A stretch of 37,621 nt of DNA from contig NZ_VCJS01000120.1 of NCBI RefSeq assembly GCF_005893125.1, forward strand, positions 1 to 37,621, written 5' to 3'. Within the stretch, counting starts at the first letter, position 1. Every line of letters starts with the position of its first letter. Shown here in pieces: positions 7,801-15,433 of this stretch. Origin of the DNA: Nonomuraea basaltis (GTDB lineage Bacteria; Actinomycetota; Actinomycetes; Streptosporangiales; Streptosporangiaceae). Both the position numbers and the translations under genes were made by a program. A model generated the notes under the pieces. The model made no database searches, was not told the origin of the DNA, and saw only the letters and a list, made by a program, of their open reading frames with translations.

Positions 7801-8367
7801 TCAGGAAGCGATCATGCGCAGGGCCGCGACCACCTCGCGGCCCGACAGCGCGCTGTCCGGGTCGAGCAGCCACTGTGACAGGAACCCCGCCAGCATGGCC
7901 TGGTAGAACGTCCCGGTCAGCCGCTCCCGCTCGGGATCACTCCCCGGCTCGATGCCCCCGAACAGCTCCGCGAGCCCCAGCCGCCCCTCCTTGGTGCCGC
8001 GCACGAGCTGCTCGCGCACGTCGGGCATGTGGTCGATCTGCCCGAGCAGCTCGAACTGGGTGACCCACAGCGGCCGCAGCCGCGCGAACGACTCCACCAC
8101 CCGATCCCAGGCCGCCTCGAAGCGCTCCAACGGGGTCGCGTCTGGCTTGACGTCGGCCGACAGGGTGGCCGCCAGCTGCTCGCCCCACTCCTGCATCGCC
8201 TCGAACAGCGCCTCGTTCATCAGCGCCTCTTTCGACTTGAAGTGATAGCCGATGCCCGCCAGGCTCACGCCGGAGGCGTTGGCGATGTCCCGCGCCGTGG
8301 TGCGCGAATAGCCCTTCTCGATGAGGCACCGCTTCGCTCCGGCCAGCAGATCTTCCCTGTTTCCCAT
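7801..8367 (-). CDS. TetR-family transcriptional regulator, divergent from the FAD monooxygenase
   Basis: A 188-residue TetR repressor. The N-terminal helix-turn-helix reads REDLLAGAKRCLIEKGY, then TARDIANASGVSLAGIGYHFKSKEAL. The C-terminal domain (about residues 80-185) is an effector-binding helical bundle. ATG at 8367 is chosen: TACCCT (8374-8379, minus strand) lies six bases upstream with no ribosome site, which suggests a leaderless message. The next gene, a TetX-like monooxygenase, is divergent 73 bases away, and a nested palindrome lies between the two starts. The obvious inference is repression of both genes, relieved by the monooxygenase substrate. Confidence 0.92.
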   Translation of the reverse strand: MGNREDLLAGAKRCLIEKGYSRTTARDIANASGVSLAGIGYHFKSKEALMNEALFEAMQEWGEQLAATLSADVKPDATPLERFEAAWDRVVESFARLRPLWVTQFELLGQIDHMPDVREQLVRGTKEGRLGLAELFGGIEPGSDPERERLTGTFYQAMLAGFLSQWLLDPDSALSGREVVAALRMIAS

Positions 8368-8385
8368 GCCCAGAGGGTAGCACAA

Positions 8386-8424
8386 CTGTCTGGAAAAATT
8401 GTCCTAGACAATCGTCTGAGACAG
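8386..8424. promoter_or_regulatory. Nested palindromic operator between TetR and monooxygenase genes
   Basis: Two concentric inverted repeats share the centre at base 8405. The inner one is ATTGTC-CTA-GACAAT (8398-8412, perfect), and the outer arms are CTGTCT (8386-8391) and AGACAG (8419-8424). A further GTCT-G-AGAC palindrome lies at 8414-8422. The inner repeat overlaps the -35 regions of both divergent promoters, the classic position for a TetR operator. Confidence 0.75.
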
Positions 8425-8433
8425 ATGTACCGT
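8405..8433 (+). promoter_or_regulatory. Leaderless promoter of the FAD monooxygenase
   Basis: TAGACA (8405-8410), a 17-base spacer and TACCGT (8428-8433) match the actinobacterial -35 and TANNNT -10 pattern. The ATG at 8441 follows seven bases later with no Shine-Dalgarno sequence, so transcription probably begins at the start codon. Confidence 0.6.
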
Positions 8434-8440
8434 CAACGGC

Positions 8441-9616
8441 ATGACGAACATCCTGATCTCCGGCGCAAGCATCGCCGGCACGTCGACGGCCTACTGGCTG
8501 CGCAGGCACGGCTTCACCGTCACCGTGGTGGAGCGCGCCCCGGCCATCCGCGAGGGCGGCTACAAGGTGGACATCCGCGGCGCGGCGCTGCAGGTGATCG
8601 AGCGCATGGGACTCATGGACGCGGTCCGCGCCAGGAGCACGGACATGCGGATCGGCACCCACTACGACGCCAAGGGCCGGCCGGTCGCGACCATGGACGC
8701 GGATCTGTTCGGCGGGCGCATGGGCGGTGACGTCGAGATCATGCGCGGCGACCTCAACGAGCTGCTGTACGACCTGACGCGCGACGAAGTCGAGTACATC
8801 TTCGACGACACGATCACCGGCATCGCCGACGACGGCACGGTGACGTTCGAGCGCTCGGAGCCGCGCAGGTTCGACCTGGTCGTGGGGGCGGACGGCGCAC
8901 ACTCCGTCACCAGGAGGCTGGCCTTCGGCGAGGAGTCGGAGTTCGCCCGCCACCTCGGCCACTACATCTCGATCTGCTCCGTGCCCAACACCCTGGGCCT
9001 GGACCGCGAGGAGGCCGTGCACGCGGCTCCCGGCAGGACCGCGAACGTCTACAGCACCCGGCAGGACACCGGCGCCAAGGCGCTGTTCATGTGGTCGTCG
9101 GAGCCGCTGGCCTACGACCACCGGGACCAGGGCGCACAGAAGGAGCTGCTGGTGCGGGCCATGGCGGGGGCCGGGTGGGAGGTGCCGGCGCTGCTCGACG
9201 CCGTACGCGATGCCGAGGATTTCTACTTCGACTCGATCGCCCAGATCCACATGGACCGCTGGTCGAAGGGGCGCGTGGTCCTCGTAGGCGACGCGGCGTA
9301 CTGCGCCTCGCCGGCCTCGGGGCAGGGCACGAGCCTGGCGATCGTGGGGGCGTACGCGCTGGCGGGCGAGCTGGCCACCGGCGGCGGGACGGACGGCTAC
9401 GAACGGGAGCTGCGCGATTTCGTCGCGGCGAACCAGGCACTCGCCGAGCCGAACCTCAAGGGCATGGTGGTGCCGTCGCGACTTGCCCTGTGGTTCCAGC
9501 TCAAGATGATCAAGCTGATCCCGCACCTGCCGGGCCGCGACCGGATGGTGGAGAAGGTCGCCGGGCCGATCCACCGAGCCGCGAACGCCATCTCGCTCAA
9601 GAACTATATGGAATGA
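8441..9616 (+). CDS. FAD-dependent monooxygenase (TetX/PHBH-like)
   Basis: A 391-residue class A flavoprotein monooxygenase (FAD_binding_3). The N-terminal Rossmann motif is ILISGASIAGTSTAYWL with the FAD ribose-binding acidic residue in VTVVERAP. The DG motif is VVGADGAHSVTRR, and the GD motif is VVLVGDAAYCASPASGQGTSLA. Such enzymes hydroxylate aromatic or polyketide substrates using NAD(P)H and oxygen; divergent pairing with a TetR regulator is the usual arrangement for drug- or xenobiotic-inducible members. The substrate cannot be read. The NmrA-like gene starts 61 bases downstream in the same direction but has its own promoter and a different operator. Confidence 0.9.
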   Translation: MTNILISGASIAGTSTAYWLRRHGFTVTVVERAPAIREGGYKVDIRGAALQVIERMGLMDAVRARSTDMRIGTHYDAKGRPVATMDADLFGGRMGGDVEIMRGDLNELLYDLTRDEVEYIFDDTITGIADDGTVTFERSEPRRFDLVVGADGAHSVTRRLAFGEESEFARHLGHYISICSVPNTLGLDREEAVHAAPGRTANVYSTRQDTGAKALFMWSSEPLAYDHRDQGAQKELLVRAMAGAGWEVPALLDAVRDAEDFYFDSIAQIHMDRWSKGRVVLVGDAAYCASPASGQGTSLAIVGAYALAGELATGGGTDGYERELRDFVAANQALAEPNLKGMVVPSRLALWFQLKMIKLIPHLPGRDRMVEKVAGPIHRAANAISLKNYME

Positions 9617-9623
9617 AGCGTTC

Positions 9624-9649
9624 CGTTCTGATATAGTGAGATCAGAACG
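9624..9649. promoter_or_regulatory. Operator and -10 box before the NmrA-like gene
   Basis: CGTTCTGAT (9624-9632) and ATCAGAACG (9641-9649) are perfect 9-base arms around an 8-base spacer. A second palindrome, GAACGTTC (9645-9652), and a direct repeat of GTTCCGTTC overlap it. A -10-like TATAGT (9632-9637) lies inside, so a bound repressor would cover the promoter. The arms do not resemble the 8405 palindrome, so a different regulator is implied. Confidence 0.65.
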
Positions 9650-9677
9650 TTCCGTTCCGAGCAGATAGGGATACATC

Positions 9678-10502
9678 ATGACTTTCCTCGTCACCGGTGC
9701 CACTGGGACCGTCGGCCGTCTCGTCGTCGAGGAGCTCCTCGCGGCCGGGCAGCAGGTGCGTGCCCTGACCAGGAACCCCGCCAAGGCCGCGCTCCCCGAG
9801 GGCGTCGAGGTCGTCGCCGGCGACCTCGCCCGGCTCGACTCGCTGGCCGGTGTCTTCGACGGCGTCGAGGCCGCTCACTTCATCAACTTCGCGGGCGACG
9901 ACTACACGCCCCTGCCGGACGGCGCCGGGCTCGTGAGGCTGGCCGCCGAGGCGGGCGTGCGGCGGGCCACGGTGCTCGGCGGGCGCGCGGACGGCGAGCT
10001 GGAGCAGGCGCTCGCCGCGTCAGGCATCGAATGGACGCTGCTCCACCCGGTCGAGTTCATGTCCAACACGCTGCGCTGGTGGGCGCACACGGTCAGGACG
10101 GAAGGCGTCATCAAGGAGCCGTTCGGCGACCGGCTGAGCGCACTGGTGCACGAGCGCGACATCGCCGCCGTGGCCGCGACGGTGCTGGTCGAGGGGGGCC
10201 ACGGCGGCAGGACGTACACGCTGACCGGCCCTGAGGCGATCACGCTCAGGGAGAAGGTCGCGATCCTGGCCGCGTCGATCGGCAGTGACGTGCGATTCGT
10301 GGAGCTGACCGTGGACGAGGCGCGCGCCAAGTGGCGCGACGACGGCATGGGCGAGGAGACCGTCGAGTTCCTCGTGAGCGCGCTCGGCAACACCCCTGAG
10401 GAGGGCTACACGGTCGTCCCGACCGTGCGGGAGGTCACCGGCCGGGATGCGCGCGGCTTCGCCCAGTGGGCCTCGGAGAACGCGGCCGCCTTTCAGCCGT
10501 GA
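9678..10502 (+). CDS. NmrA-like NAD(P)-binding protein
   Basis: A 274-residue atypical short-chain dehydrogenase. The N-terminal TFLVTGATGTVGRLVVEELL supplies the GxxGxxG dinucleotide-binding motif. Later segments WTLLHPVEFMSN and VHERDIAAVAATVL fit the NmrA/NAD(P)H-azoreductase-like subgroup. There is no Tyr-x3-Lys catalytic pair in the usual place. Members act as redox sensors, quinone/azo reductases or isoflavone-reductase-like enzymes; function is open. AGGG lies seven bases before the ATG. The 3' end overlaps the convergent hydrolase gene by 10 bases. Confidence 0.85.
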   Translation: MTFLVTGATGTVGRLVVEELLAAGQQVRALTRNPAKAALPEGVEVVAGDLARLDSLAGVFDGVEAAHFINFAGDDYTPLPDGAGLVRLAAEAGVRRATVLGGRADGELEQALAASGIEWTLLHPVEFMSNTLRWWAHTVRTEGVIKEPFGDRLSALVHERDIAAVAATVLVEGGHGGRTYTLTGPEAITLREKVAILAASIGSDVRFVELTVDEARAKWRDDGMGEETVEFLVSALGNTPEEGYTVVPTVREVTGRDARGFAQWASENAAAFQP

Positions 10503-11551
10503 TCGGTGACCTCCGGGAAGTCCTCGACCGGCCGCTCCTTGCCGAGCAGGTGCCGGTCGAGGAAGGCGGCGAGGTGGGCGCGGGTGATCCGCAGCGCCCG
10601 CGCACCGTCCATCTCCTGGGCTGGGATGCCGAGCTGGGGCCTGAGCACGGCGTAGTCGACGAAGGCCGAGTGGTCCGTCCCGGCCACCGTGATCCAGCGC
10701 TTCCAGCCCTTGAGGTTGGCCCAGGACCTCTTCCACGAGTCGTCGGCGCCGTCGGGCGTGTGCAGCGGCGGCGCCCCGATCAGCATGAACGGCCGATCGA
10801 GCGGCTCGACGATCGGCTTGAACGTGCCGTCCAGGTTGACGCCGGCCTTCACCCGGGGGTCGGCGAGCATGGTCTGGGCGGCGCTGTTGCCGCCCATCGA
10901 GTGGCCCACCATGGCGATCTTCGACCGGTCGATCACCTTGCCCCAGCGGCCCTTGGCCAGCTCGTCGAGCACGAACCGTACGTCCTTCGCCCGGCTCGCG
11001 GCGACCTTCCCGCCGTCCTGCCCCTTGACGCAGGCCAGGCATGTGGTCGTCCGGCCGTCGGGGAACGTGGCGACCGACTCGTAGGTGTGCTCCACGGCCG
11101 CGACCAGGTATCCCCTGCTGGCGAAGTCCTCGGCCAGCGAGGTCAGGGTGGCGCGCTGGAAGGTGAAGCCGGGTGACATGACGACGAGCGGCATTCGACC
11201 CTTCCGCATGGGGGCGTCGAGCCTGGCATACGTCCTGACCTTGGTGAGCGCGTCCGGGGCGACGTCAGGGTAGGGCTTCAGGATCGCGGCGGATTCCTGC
11301 GGAGTCATGTAAGTCACCCGCTTCCCGGTGGCCTTCCGTGCCGGATACCACAGCGTGACCATGAGTTCCCGCTTGTCCGCCTCGGGGTTCCAGGGGTCGG
11401 GGCGGCTGGAGTCGATCAGGTGCAGGCTGGTCGTGCCGACGGGCTTCGGGCCGGTCGGCTCCGGCAGGGCGAGGGCGTCCGCCTGGGCGGCCTGCGGGGC
11501 CGCGGCGAGGACGGTCAACGAGGTGGCCGCTAGAGCGAGGGTTTTGCGCAT
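10493..11551 (-). CDS. Secreted alpha/beta hydrolase (PAF-acetylhydrolase-like)
   Basis: 352 residues. A Sec/Tat-type signal peptide is visible (MRKTLALAATSLTVLAAAPQAAQADA, probable cleavage after AQA). The nucleophile elbow is MVGHSMGGNSAAQT, so the catalytic serine is in GHSMG. NLDGTFKP and GTDHSAF are plausible sites for the catalytic acid and histidine. The overall pattern, with RKATGKRVTYMTP and LVVMSPGFTFQR, fits the platelet-activating-factor acetylhydrolase/dienelactone hydrolase-like lipases (Abhydrolase, PF03403-type), which cleave short esters outside the cell. No ribosome site is obvious. It is divergent from the histidine kinase gene and convergent with the NmrA-like gene. Confidence 0.85.
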   Translation of the reverse strand: MRKTLALAATSLTVLAAAPQAAQADALALPEPTGPKPVGTTSLHLIDSSRPDPWNPEADKRELMVTLWYPARKATGKRVTYMTPQESAAILKPYPDVAPDALTKVRTYARLDAPMRKGRMPLVVMSPGFTFQRATLTSLAEDFASRGYLVAAVEHTYESVATFPDGRTTTCLACVKGQDGGKVAASRAKDVRFVLDELAKGRWGKVIDRSKIAMVGHSMGGNSAAQTMLADPRVKAGVNLDGTFKPIVEPLDRPFMLIGAPPLHTPDGADDSWKRSWANLKGWKRWITVAGTDHSAFVDYAVLRPQLGIPAQEMDGARALRITRAHLAAFLDRHLLGKERPVEDFPEVTDHG

Positions 11552-11590
11552 GGGTCCACGCTGGCGGCCGGCGGTGCCCGGGCGTACGCC

Positions 11591-11625
11591 CCGATCGTCG
11601 ATCGGCTCTTACTACTTTCGTCGTA
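11591..11625. promoter_or_regulatory. Two palindromes in the promoter region of the two-component system
   Basis: CCGATC-GTC-GATCGG (11591-11605) is a perfect inverted repeat. Next to it is TACTACTTTCGTCGTA (11610-11625), in which 5 of 6 outer pairs match (TACnACnnnnGTnGTA). Either could bind the response regulator encoded at 12739-13386. The kinase -10 box TACGGT follows at 11648-11653. Confidence 0.5.
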
Positions 11626-11659
11626 AAGGCATTTCCGGTCCAGCCCATACGGTGTGACC

Positions 11660-12742
11660 ATGCGGTTCGTTCTGCTCGGCGCGGGTGTGTTCGCGTTCTC
11701 GCTGCTCGTGGTGCAAGGGCAGGCCGGAGTGCCGTCGAGCCTGCCTCTCCCGGTGCTGATCGCGGTCGCCGCCGCCGCGGGCACGGCCGCCTGGTGGGTG
11801 CGGCGGTCCTGGTGGCCGCTGGCCGCGGTGGGGGCCGTCACCTACGCGTGGCTGGTGATGTGGCCGCCGCTGCTGATCGCCTCCTACTACGCGGGCCTCA
11901 CGCTGAGCAGGCGCCGCATCGTCGCCTATCTCGGCGGCTGCCTGGTGGTGTGCGGGATTTCCGCCCTGGTGGGCGAGTGGCAGAACGGGCTGCACGAGCA
12001 AGCGACCGCGACCCTGGGCAACGCGCTGTTCATGGCGCTGGCCATGATCGGGCTGCCGCTCTCACTCGGGCTCTGGGTACGCGCCAGGCGTGAGAGCCTG
12101 GCGGGGGCGCAACGCGAGCAGGTCATGCGGGCCGAGCAGGCCAGGGCGCAGGAACGGGCCAGGATCGCCAGAGAGATGCACGACGTCGTCGCGCATCGGG
12201 TCTCGCTGATCGTGCTGCACGCCGGGGCGCTGGAGGTGCGGACCGCCGACGATGAGACGGCCAGGGCCGCCGCCTTGATCGGCGGGATCGGCCGGGAGGC
12301 GCTGGCCAATCTGCGTGACGTGCTCGGCGTGCTGCGGTCGTCCACGACGGATACCCAGCCGCCGCCGACACTCGCCGACCTCGACCGCCTTCTCGACCAG
12401 TCCCGCGCCCTGGGCATCGCGGTGACCAGGCATGACGAGGGCGAGGTGCGGCCGGTCGAGGCGACCGTGGAGCGGACCGCGTACCGCGTGGTGCAGGAGG
12501 CGCTCACCAACGTGCACAAGCACGCGGGGAACGCCGGCGCGGACGTGCGCATCCGCTACGGTCCGGGCGAGCTGGAGGTGGAGGTGCGCAACCAGCCGCC
12601 CGCGGCGCTCCACGCGAAGGTGCCCGGCGCGGGCTGGGGCCTGGTGGGGCTGCGGGAGCGCGTCGAGCTGCTCGGCGGCACGCTGCGGACCATCCCGCAG
12701 GACGGCGGCGGCTTCCTGGTGAGCGCCAGGATCCCCGCATGA
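11660..12742 (+). CDS. NarL-type sensor histidine kinase
   Basis: 360 residues. The first ~150 residues contain about five to six membrane helices (e.g. VFAFSLLVVQGQ, LPVLIAVAAAAGTAAWWV, PPLLIASYYAGLTL), then a coiled linker (REQVMRAEQARAQERA). The HisKA_3 box is IAREMHDVVAHRVS with the phospho-accepting His174. The HATPase region has VVQEALTNVHKHAG (N box) and GWGLVGLRERVELLGG (G box). The protein autophosphorylates and passes phosphate to the response regulator, whose ATG overlaps its stop codon (ATGA at 12739-12742). The signal is unknown. A GTG at 11654 is an alternative start; ATG at 11660 is six bases after TACGGT and is probably leaderless. Confidence 0.93.
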   Translation: MRFVLLGAGVFAFSLLVVQGQAGVPSSLPLPVLIAVAAAAGTAAWWVRRSWWPLAAVGAVTYAWLVMWPPLLIASYYAGLTLSRRRIVAYLGGCLVVCGISALVGEWQNGLHEQATATLGNALFMALAMIGLPLSLGLWVRARRESLAGAQREQVMRAEQARAQERARIAREMHDVVAHRVSLIVLHAGALEVRTADDETARAAALIGGIGREALANLRDVLGVLRSSTTDTQPPPTLADLDRLLDQSRALGIAVTRHDEGEVRPVEATVERTAYRVVQEALTNVHKHAGNAGADVRIRYGPGELEVEVRNQPPAALHAKVPGAGWGLVGLRERVELLGGTLRTIPQDGGGFLVSARIPA

Positions 12743-13386
12743 TCCGGGTGCTGGTGGTGGACGACGAGGAGCTCGTACGGTCGGGGCTGCGGCTGATCCT
12801 GGAGGCGGCGGGCGACATCGCGGTCGTCGGCGAAGCCCGGGACGGCGCCGAGGCGGTCTCCGCCGTGGCGCGGCTGCGGCCCGAGGTCGTGCTGATGGAC
12901 GTGCGCATGCCGGGCACGGACGGCCTGACCGCCGCCGCCCGCCTGCTGTCCCTGCCGGACGCGCCCAAGCTGATCATGCTGACGACGTTCGACCTGGACG
13001 AGTACGTGCACGAGGCGCTCCGCCTGGGCGCGGTGGGGTTCCTGCTCAAGGACACGCCGCCGAGGGAGCTGTCGGCCGCGGTCCGCACGGTCGCCGGCGG
13101 CCAGGCCATGCTCTCCCCCTCGGTCACCAAGCGCCTCATCGCCTCATACGTGGACCGCACGCCCTCCCGGGCCGAGACCGCCCGCAGGCAGCTCTCCGGG
13201 CTCACCAGGCGGGAGGAGGAGGTGATCAGGGCGCTTGCCCGCGGCCTGTCCAACGCCCAGATCGGCCGCGAGCTGCGCCTGACGGAGGCCACGGTGAAGG
13301 CGCACGTCAGCCGCGTGCTTGCCAAGCTGGGCCTGGCCAACCGGGTCCAGGCGGCCATCCTGGTCCACGACGCGGATCTCGGCTAA
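12739..13386 (+). CDS. NarL/LuxR-family response regulator
   Basis: 215 residues. The receiver domain has the acidic pair D8-D9, the phospho-acceptor D54 (VVLMDVRMPG), the threonine in MLTTFD and the lysine in FLLKDTPP. The C-terminal LuxR helix-turn-helix is LTRREEEVIRALARGLSNAQIGRELRLTEATVKAHVSRVLAKLG. It is translationally coupled to the kinase. Its likely targets are its own promoter (palindromes at 11591-11625) and possibly the adjacent ABC operon, but the two transcripts converge, so control of the ABC operon would have to act more than 5 kb away. Its TAA overlaps the DppF stop by four bases. Confidence 0.95.
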   Translation: MIRVLVVDDEELVRSGLRLILEAAGDIAVVGEARDGAEAVSAVARLRPEVVLMDVRMPGTDGLTAAARLLSLPDAPKLIMLTTFDLDEYVHEALRLGAVGFLLKDTPPRELSAAVRTVAGGQAMLSPSVTKRLIASYVDRTPSRAETARRQLSGLTRREEEVIRALARGLSNAQIGRELRLTEATVKAHVSRVLAKLGLANRVQAAILVHDADLG

Positions 13387-14462
13387 CCCACCACGTCGGC
13401 CCAGTGACAGGCCGCCTGCGCCTCGGGCACCGCGGGCAGGACGCTGAGCAGCTCCGACCTGCACTTCCCGTCCACCCCCGCCTCGGCGGCCTTCCTTGAG
13501 GCGAGCACCTGGCAGCGGGCGTGGAAGCGGCACCCGCCCGGGATCCTGGTCGGGTCCGGCGGCTCGCCGGTCAGCACCACCCGCTCGGGAGACTCCGGCA
13601 GCACCGACATCAGCGCCTGCGTGTACGGATGCCGCGGCGCGGTCAGCACCTGCTCGACCGGCCCGGACTCGACGATCCTGCCGAGGTACATCACGGCCAC
13701 CCGGTCCGCGATGTTCCAGGCCAGCCCCAGGTCATGCGTGACGACCAGGGCCGACAGCCCCAGCTCCGCCCTGAGTTTGAGCAGCAGTGCCAGGATCTCG
13801 CCGCGGACGGAGGCATCGAGCGAGGCCACCGGCTCGTCGGCGACCAGCACCTTCGGGTCCAGCGCCAGCGCGCCCGCGATCACCACGCGCTGCCGCTGCC
13901 CGCCGGACAGCTCGTGCGGATAACGCAGGAAGAACCGGTCCGGCGGCCGCAGCCCCGCCCTCGACAGGGCCGTGGCCACGACCTCCCGCTCGTCCGGCAG
14001 GCCGTGGATGCGCGGGCCCTCGGCGACGGCCTCGTAGACCGTGTGCCGGGGGTTGAGCGAGCCCGTCGGGTCCTGCAGGACGAGCTGCACCTCCCTCCGG
14101 TAGGCCTTGAGCGCCTTGGAGCGGTAGTCCAGCGCGGCGCCGCCGTAGCGGACCTCGCCGGAGGTGGGGCGCTCGAGGCCGAGCAGCGTGCGGGCCAGCG
14201 TGGTCTTGCCGCAGCCGGACTCGCCGACCAGCGCCACGATCTCACCCTCGCCGATGGCGAGGTTCACGCCGTCCACAGCGCGGGCGCGGCGCCCGCGCGA
14301 GGTGAACTCCACATGCAGGTCGCGGGCTTCCAGCAGGATGGGCCGGGTCGTCGAGACGGCATTGGCCGCGGGGGGAGCTTGCTCCCCCCGCGAGGCAATC
14401 GCCTCTTCCTCGCTTTTCGGGGGGGCCGCGGGGGGCTTGCCCCCCGCGTGGGTGTCGGTCAT
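13383..14462 (-). CDS. Oligopeptide/dipeptide ABC transporter ATP-binding protein (DppF/OppF-type)
   Basis: 359 residues. Walker A GESGCGKTT, Q loop LVLQDPTGSLNPR, signature LSGGQRQRV, Walker B VLVADEPVASLD, then the C-terminal oligopeptide-transporter motif GGCRFHARC. It forms the second half of the ATPase heterodimer with the gene before it and drives import. The start overlaps the upstream stop (ATGA, 14459-14462). Oddity: the homologous sequence (ILLEARDLHVEF) begins only at about residue 43. The extra N-terminal stretch of Pro/Ala/Glu/Gly is encoded by DNA carrying two large GC palindromes (14367-14392, 14427-14448), which look like inserted repeats. Confidence 0.93.
   Translation of the reverse strand: MTDTHAGGKPPAAPPKSEEEAIASRGEQAPPAANAVSTTRPILLEARDLHVEFTSRGRRARAVDGVNLAIGEGEIVALVGESGCGKTTLARTLLGLERPTSGEVRYGGAALDYRSKALKAYRREVQLVLQDPTGSLNPRHTVYEAVAEGPRIHGLPDEREVVATALSRAGLRPPDRFFLRYPHELSGGQRQRVVIAGALALDPKVLVADEPVASLDASVRGEILALLLKLRAELGLSALVVTHDLGLAWNIADRVAVMYLGRIVESGPVEQVLTAPRHPYTQALMSVLPESPERVVLTGEPPDPTRIPGGCRFHARCQVLASRKAAEAGVDGKCRSELLSVLPAVPEAQAACHWADVVG
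14367..14392. repeat. REP-like GC palindrome, copy 1 (inside dppF-type gene)
   Basis: A perfect 12-base-pair stem with a two-base TT loop: left arm CGCGGGGGGAGC (14367-14378), right arm GCTCCCCCCGCG (14381-14392). It lies in the 5' end of the ATPase gene in a Pro/Ala-rich extension. It closely resembles copy 2, 35 bases away. Confidence 0.75.
14427..14448. repeat. REP-like GC palindrome, copy 2 (inside dppF-type gene)
   Basis: A perfect 10-base-pair stem with a two-base TT loop: left arm CGCGGGGGGC (14427-14436), right arm GCCCCCCGCG (14439-14448). It is flanked by GGCC like copy 1. It begins 15 bases downstream of the gene's start codon, so an mRNA hairpin here would be close to the translation start. 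Confidence 0.75.
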
Positions 14463-15433
14463 GAGGCCTCCTCCTTCGCCCTGACGTGCACGCAGGCGGC
14501 GGTACGGCCAGGGCCGGCCGACCACAGCTCCACGTCCATGGTCGCGCATTCGTCCAGCGCGACCGGGCAGCGCGGGTGGAACGAGCAGCCGCCCGGGAGC
14601 TGCATCGGGTCGGGCGGGTCGCCGCCGAGCCCCTTGGGCGCCAGCCGTGAGACCGGGTCGCCCACCGTCGGGAACGCCGCCGCCAGCGCCCGGCTGTAGG
14701 GGTGCTTGGCGTCGGTGAAGACCTCGCGCGACGGGCCGTGCTCGACGACGCGGCCCGCGTACATGACGGCGAGCCGGTCGCACACGTCGGCGAGCACCGA
14801 CAGGTCGTGCGAGATCATGATCAGCGAGATGCCGTGCTCGGCCACCAGCTCCTTGATCAGCGTCAGGACCTGGGCCTGGACCATCACATCGAGCGCGGTG
14901 GTGGGCTCGTCGGCGATGATCAGGCGCGGTGAGCAGGCCAGCGCCATCGCGATCATCACGCGCTGCCGCTGCCCGCCGGACAGCTCGTGCGGGTAGCTGC
15001 GGGACCGCCAGGCCGGCAGGCCGACCTGTTCGAGCAGCTCGGCCACGCGCTTGCGGGCGCCGTCCGGCTTGGCCAGGTTGTGCACGAGCAGCGGCTCGGC
15101 GATCTGGTCGCCGATCCTGCGCACCGGGTTGAGCCCGTGCTGGGCGCCCTGGAACACGATCGAGGCCTCCGCCCAGCGCACGGCCCTCATGCGGCCCCAC
15201 TTCATGGTGAGGACGTCCTCGCCGTCGAGCAGGATCCGGCCGCCGACCCGCGCGTCCCTTGGCAGGAGCCGGAGCAGCGCCATGGCCAGGGTCGACTTGC
15301 CGGATCCCGACTCGCCGGCGACTCCGAGTGCCGCTCCGGAGTCGAGGGTCAGCGACACGCCGCGCACCGCGGGCACCTCGCCCGAGGCGATGCGGTACGT
15401 CACCGACAGGTCGTCGAGTTCAAGCAGACTCAT
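14459..15433 (-). CDS. Oligopeptide/dipeptide ABC transporter ATP-binding protein (DppD/OppD-type)
   Basis: 324 residues. Walker A GESGSGKST, Q loop IVFQGAQHGLNPVRRI, signature LSGGQRQRV, Walker B LIIADEPTTALD, H loop ISHDLSVLADV, and the C-terminal oligopeptide motif GGCSFHPRCPVALDEC. The ATPase works with the DppF-type partner on the cytoplasmic face. It is coupled on both sides by ATGA overlaps (15430-15433 and 14459-14462). Confidence 0.95.
   Translation of the reverse strand: MSLLELDDLSVTYRIASGEVPAVRGVSLTLDSGAALGVAGESGSGKSTLAMALLRLLPRDARVGGRILLDGEDVLTMKWGRMRAVRWAEASIVFQGAQHGLNPVRRIGDQIAEPLLVHNLAKPDGARKRVAELLEQVGLPAWRSRSYPHELSGGQRQRVMIAMALACSPRLIIADEPTTALDVMVQAQVLTLIKELVAEHGISLIMISHDLSVLADVCDRLAVMYAGRVVEHGPSREVFTDAKHPYSRALAAAFPTVGDPVSRLAPKGLGGDPPDPMQLPGGCSFHPRCPVALDECATMDVELWSAGPGRTAACVHVRAKEEAS

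Noticed and set aside
7801..11551. Natural-product biosynthetic cluster
   Set aside because: A monooxygenase, an NmrA-like protein and a hydrolase are present, but there is no synthase, carrier protein or tailoring set, and the genes have separate operators.
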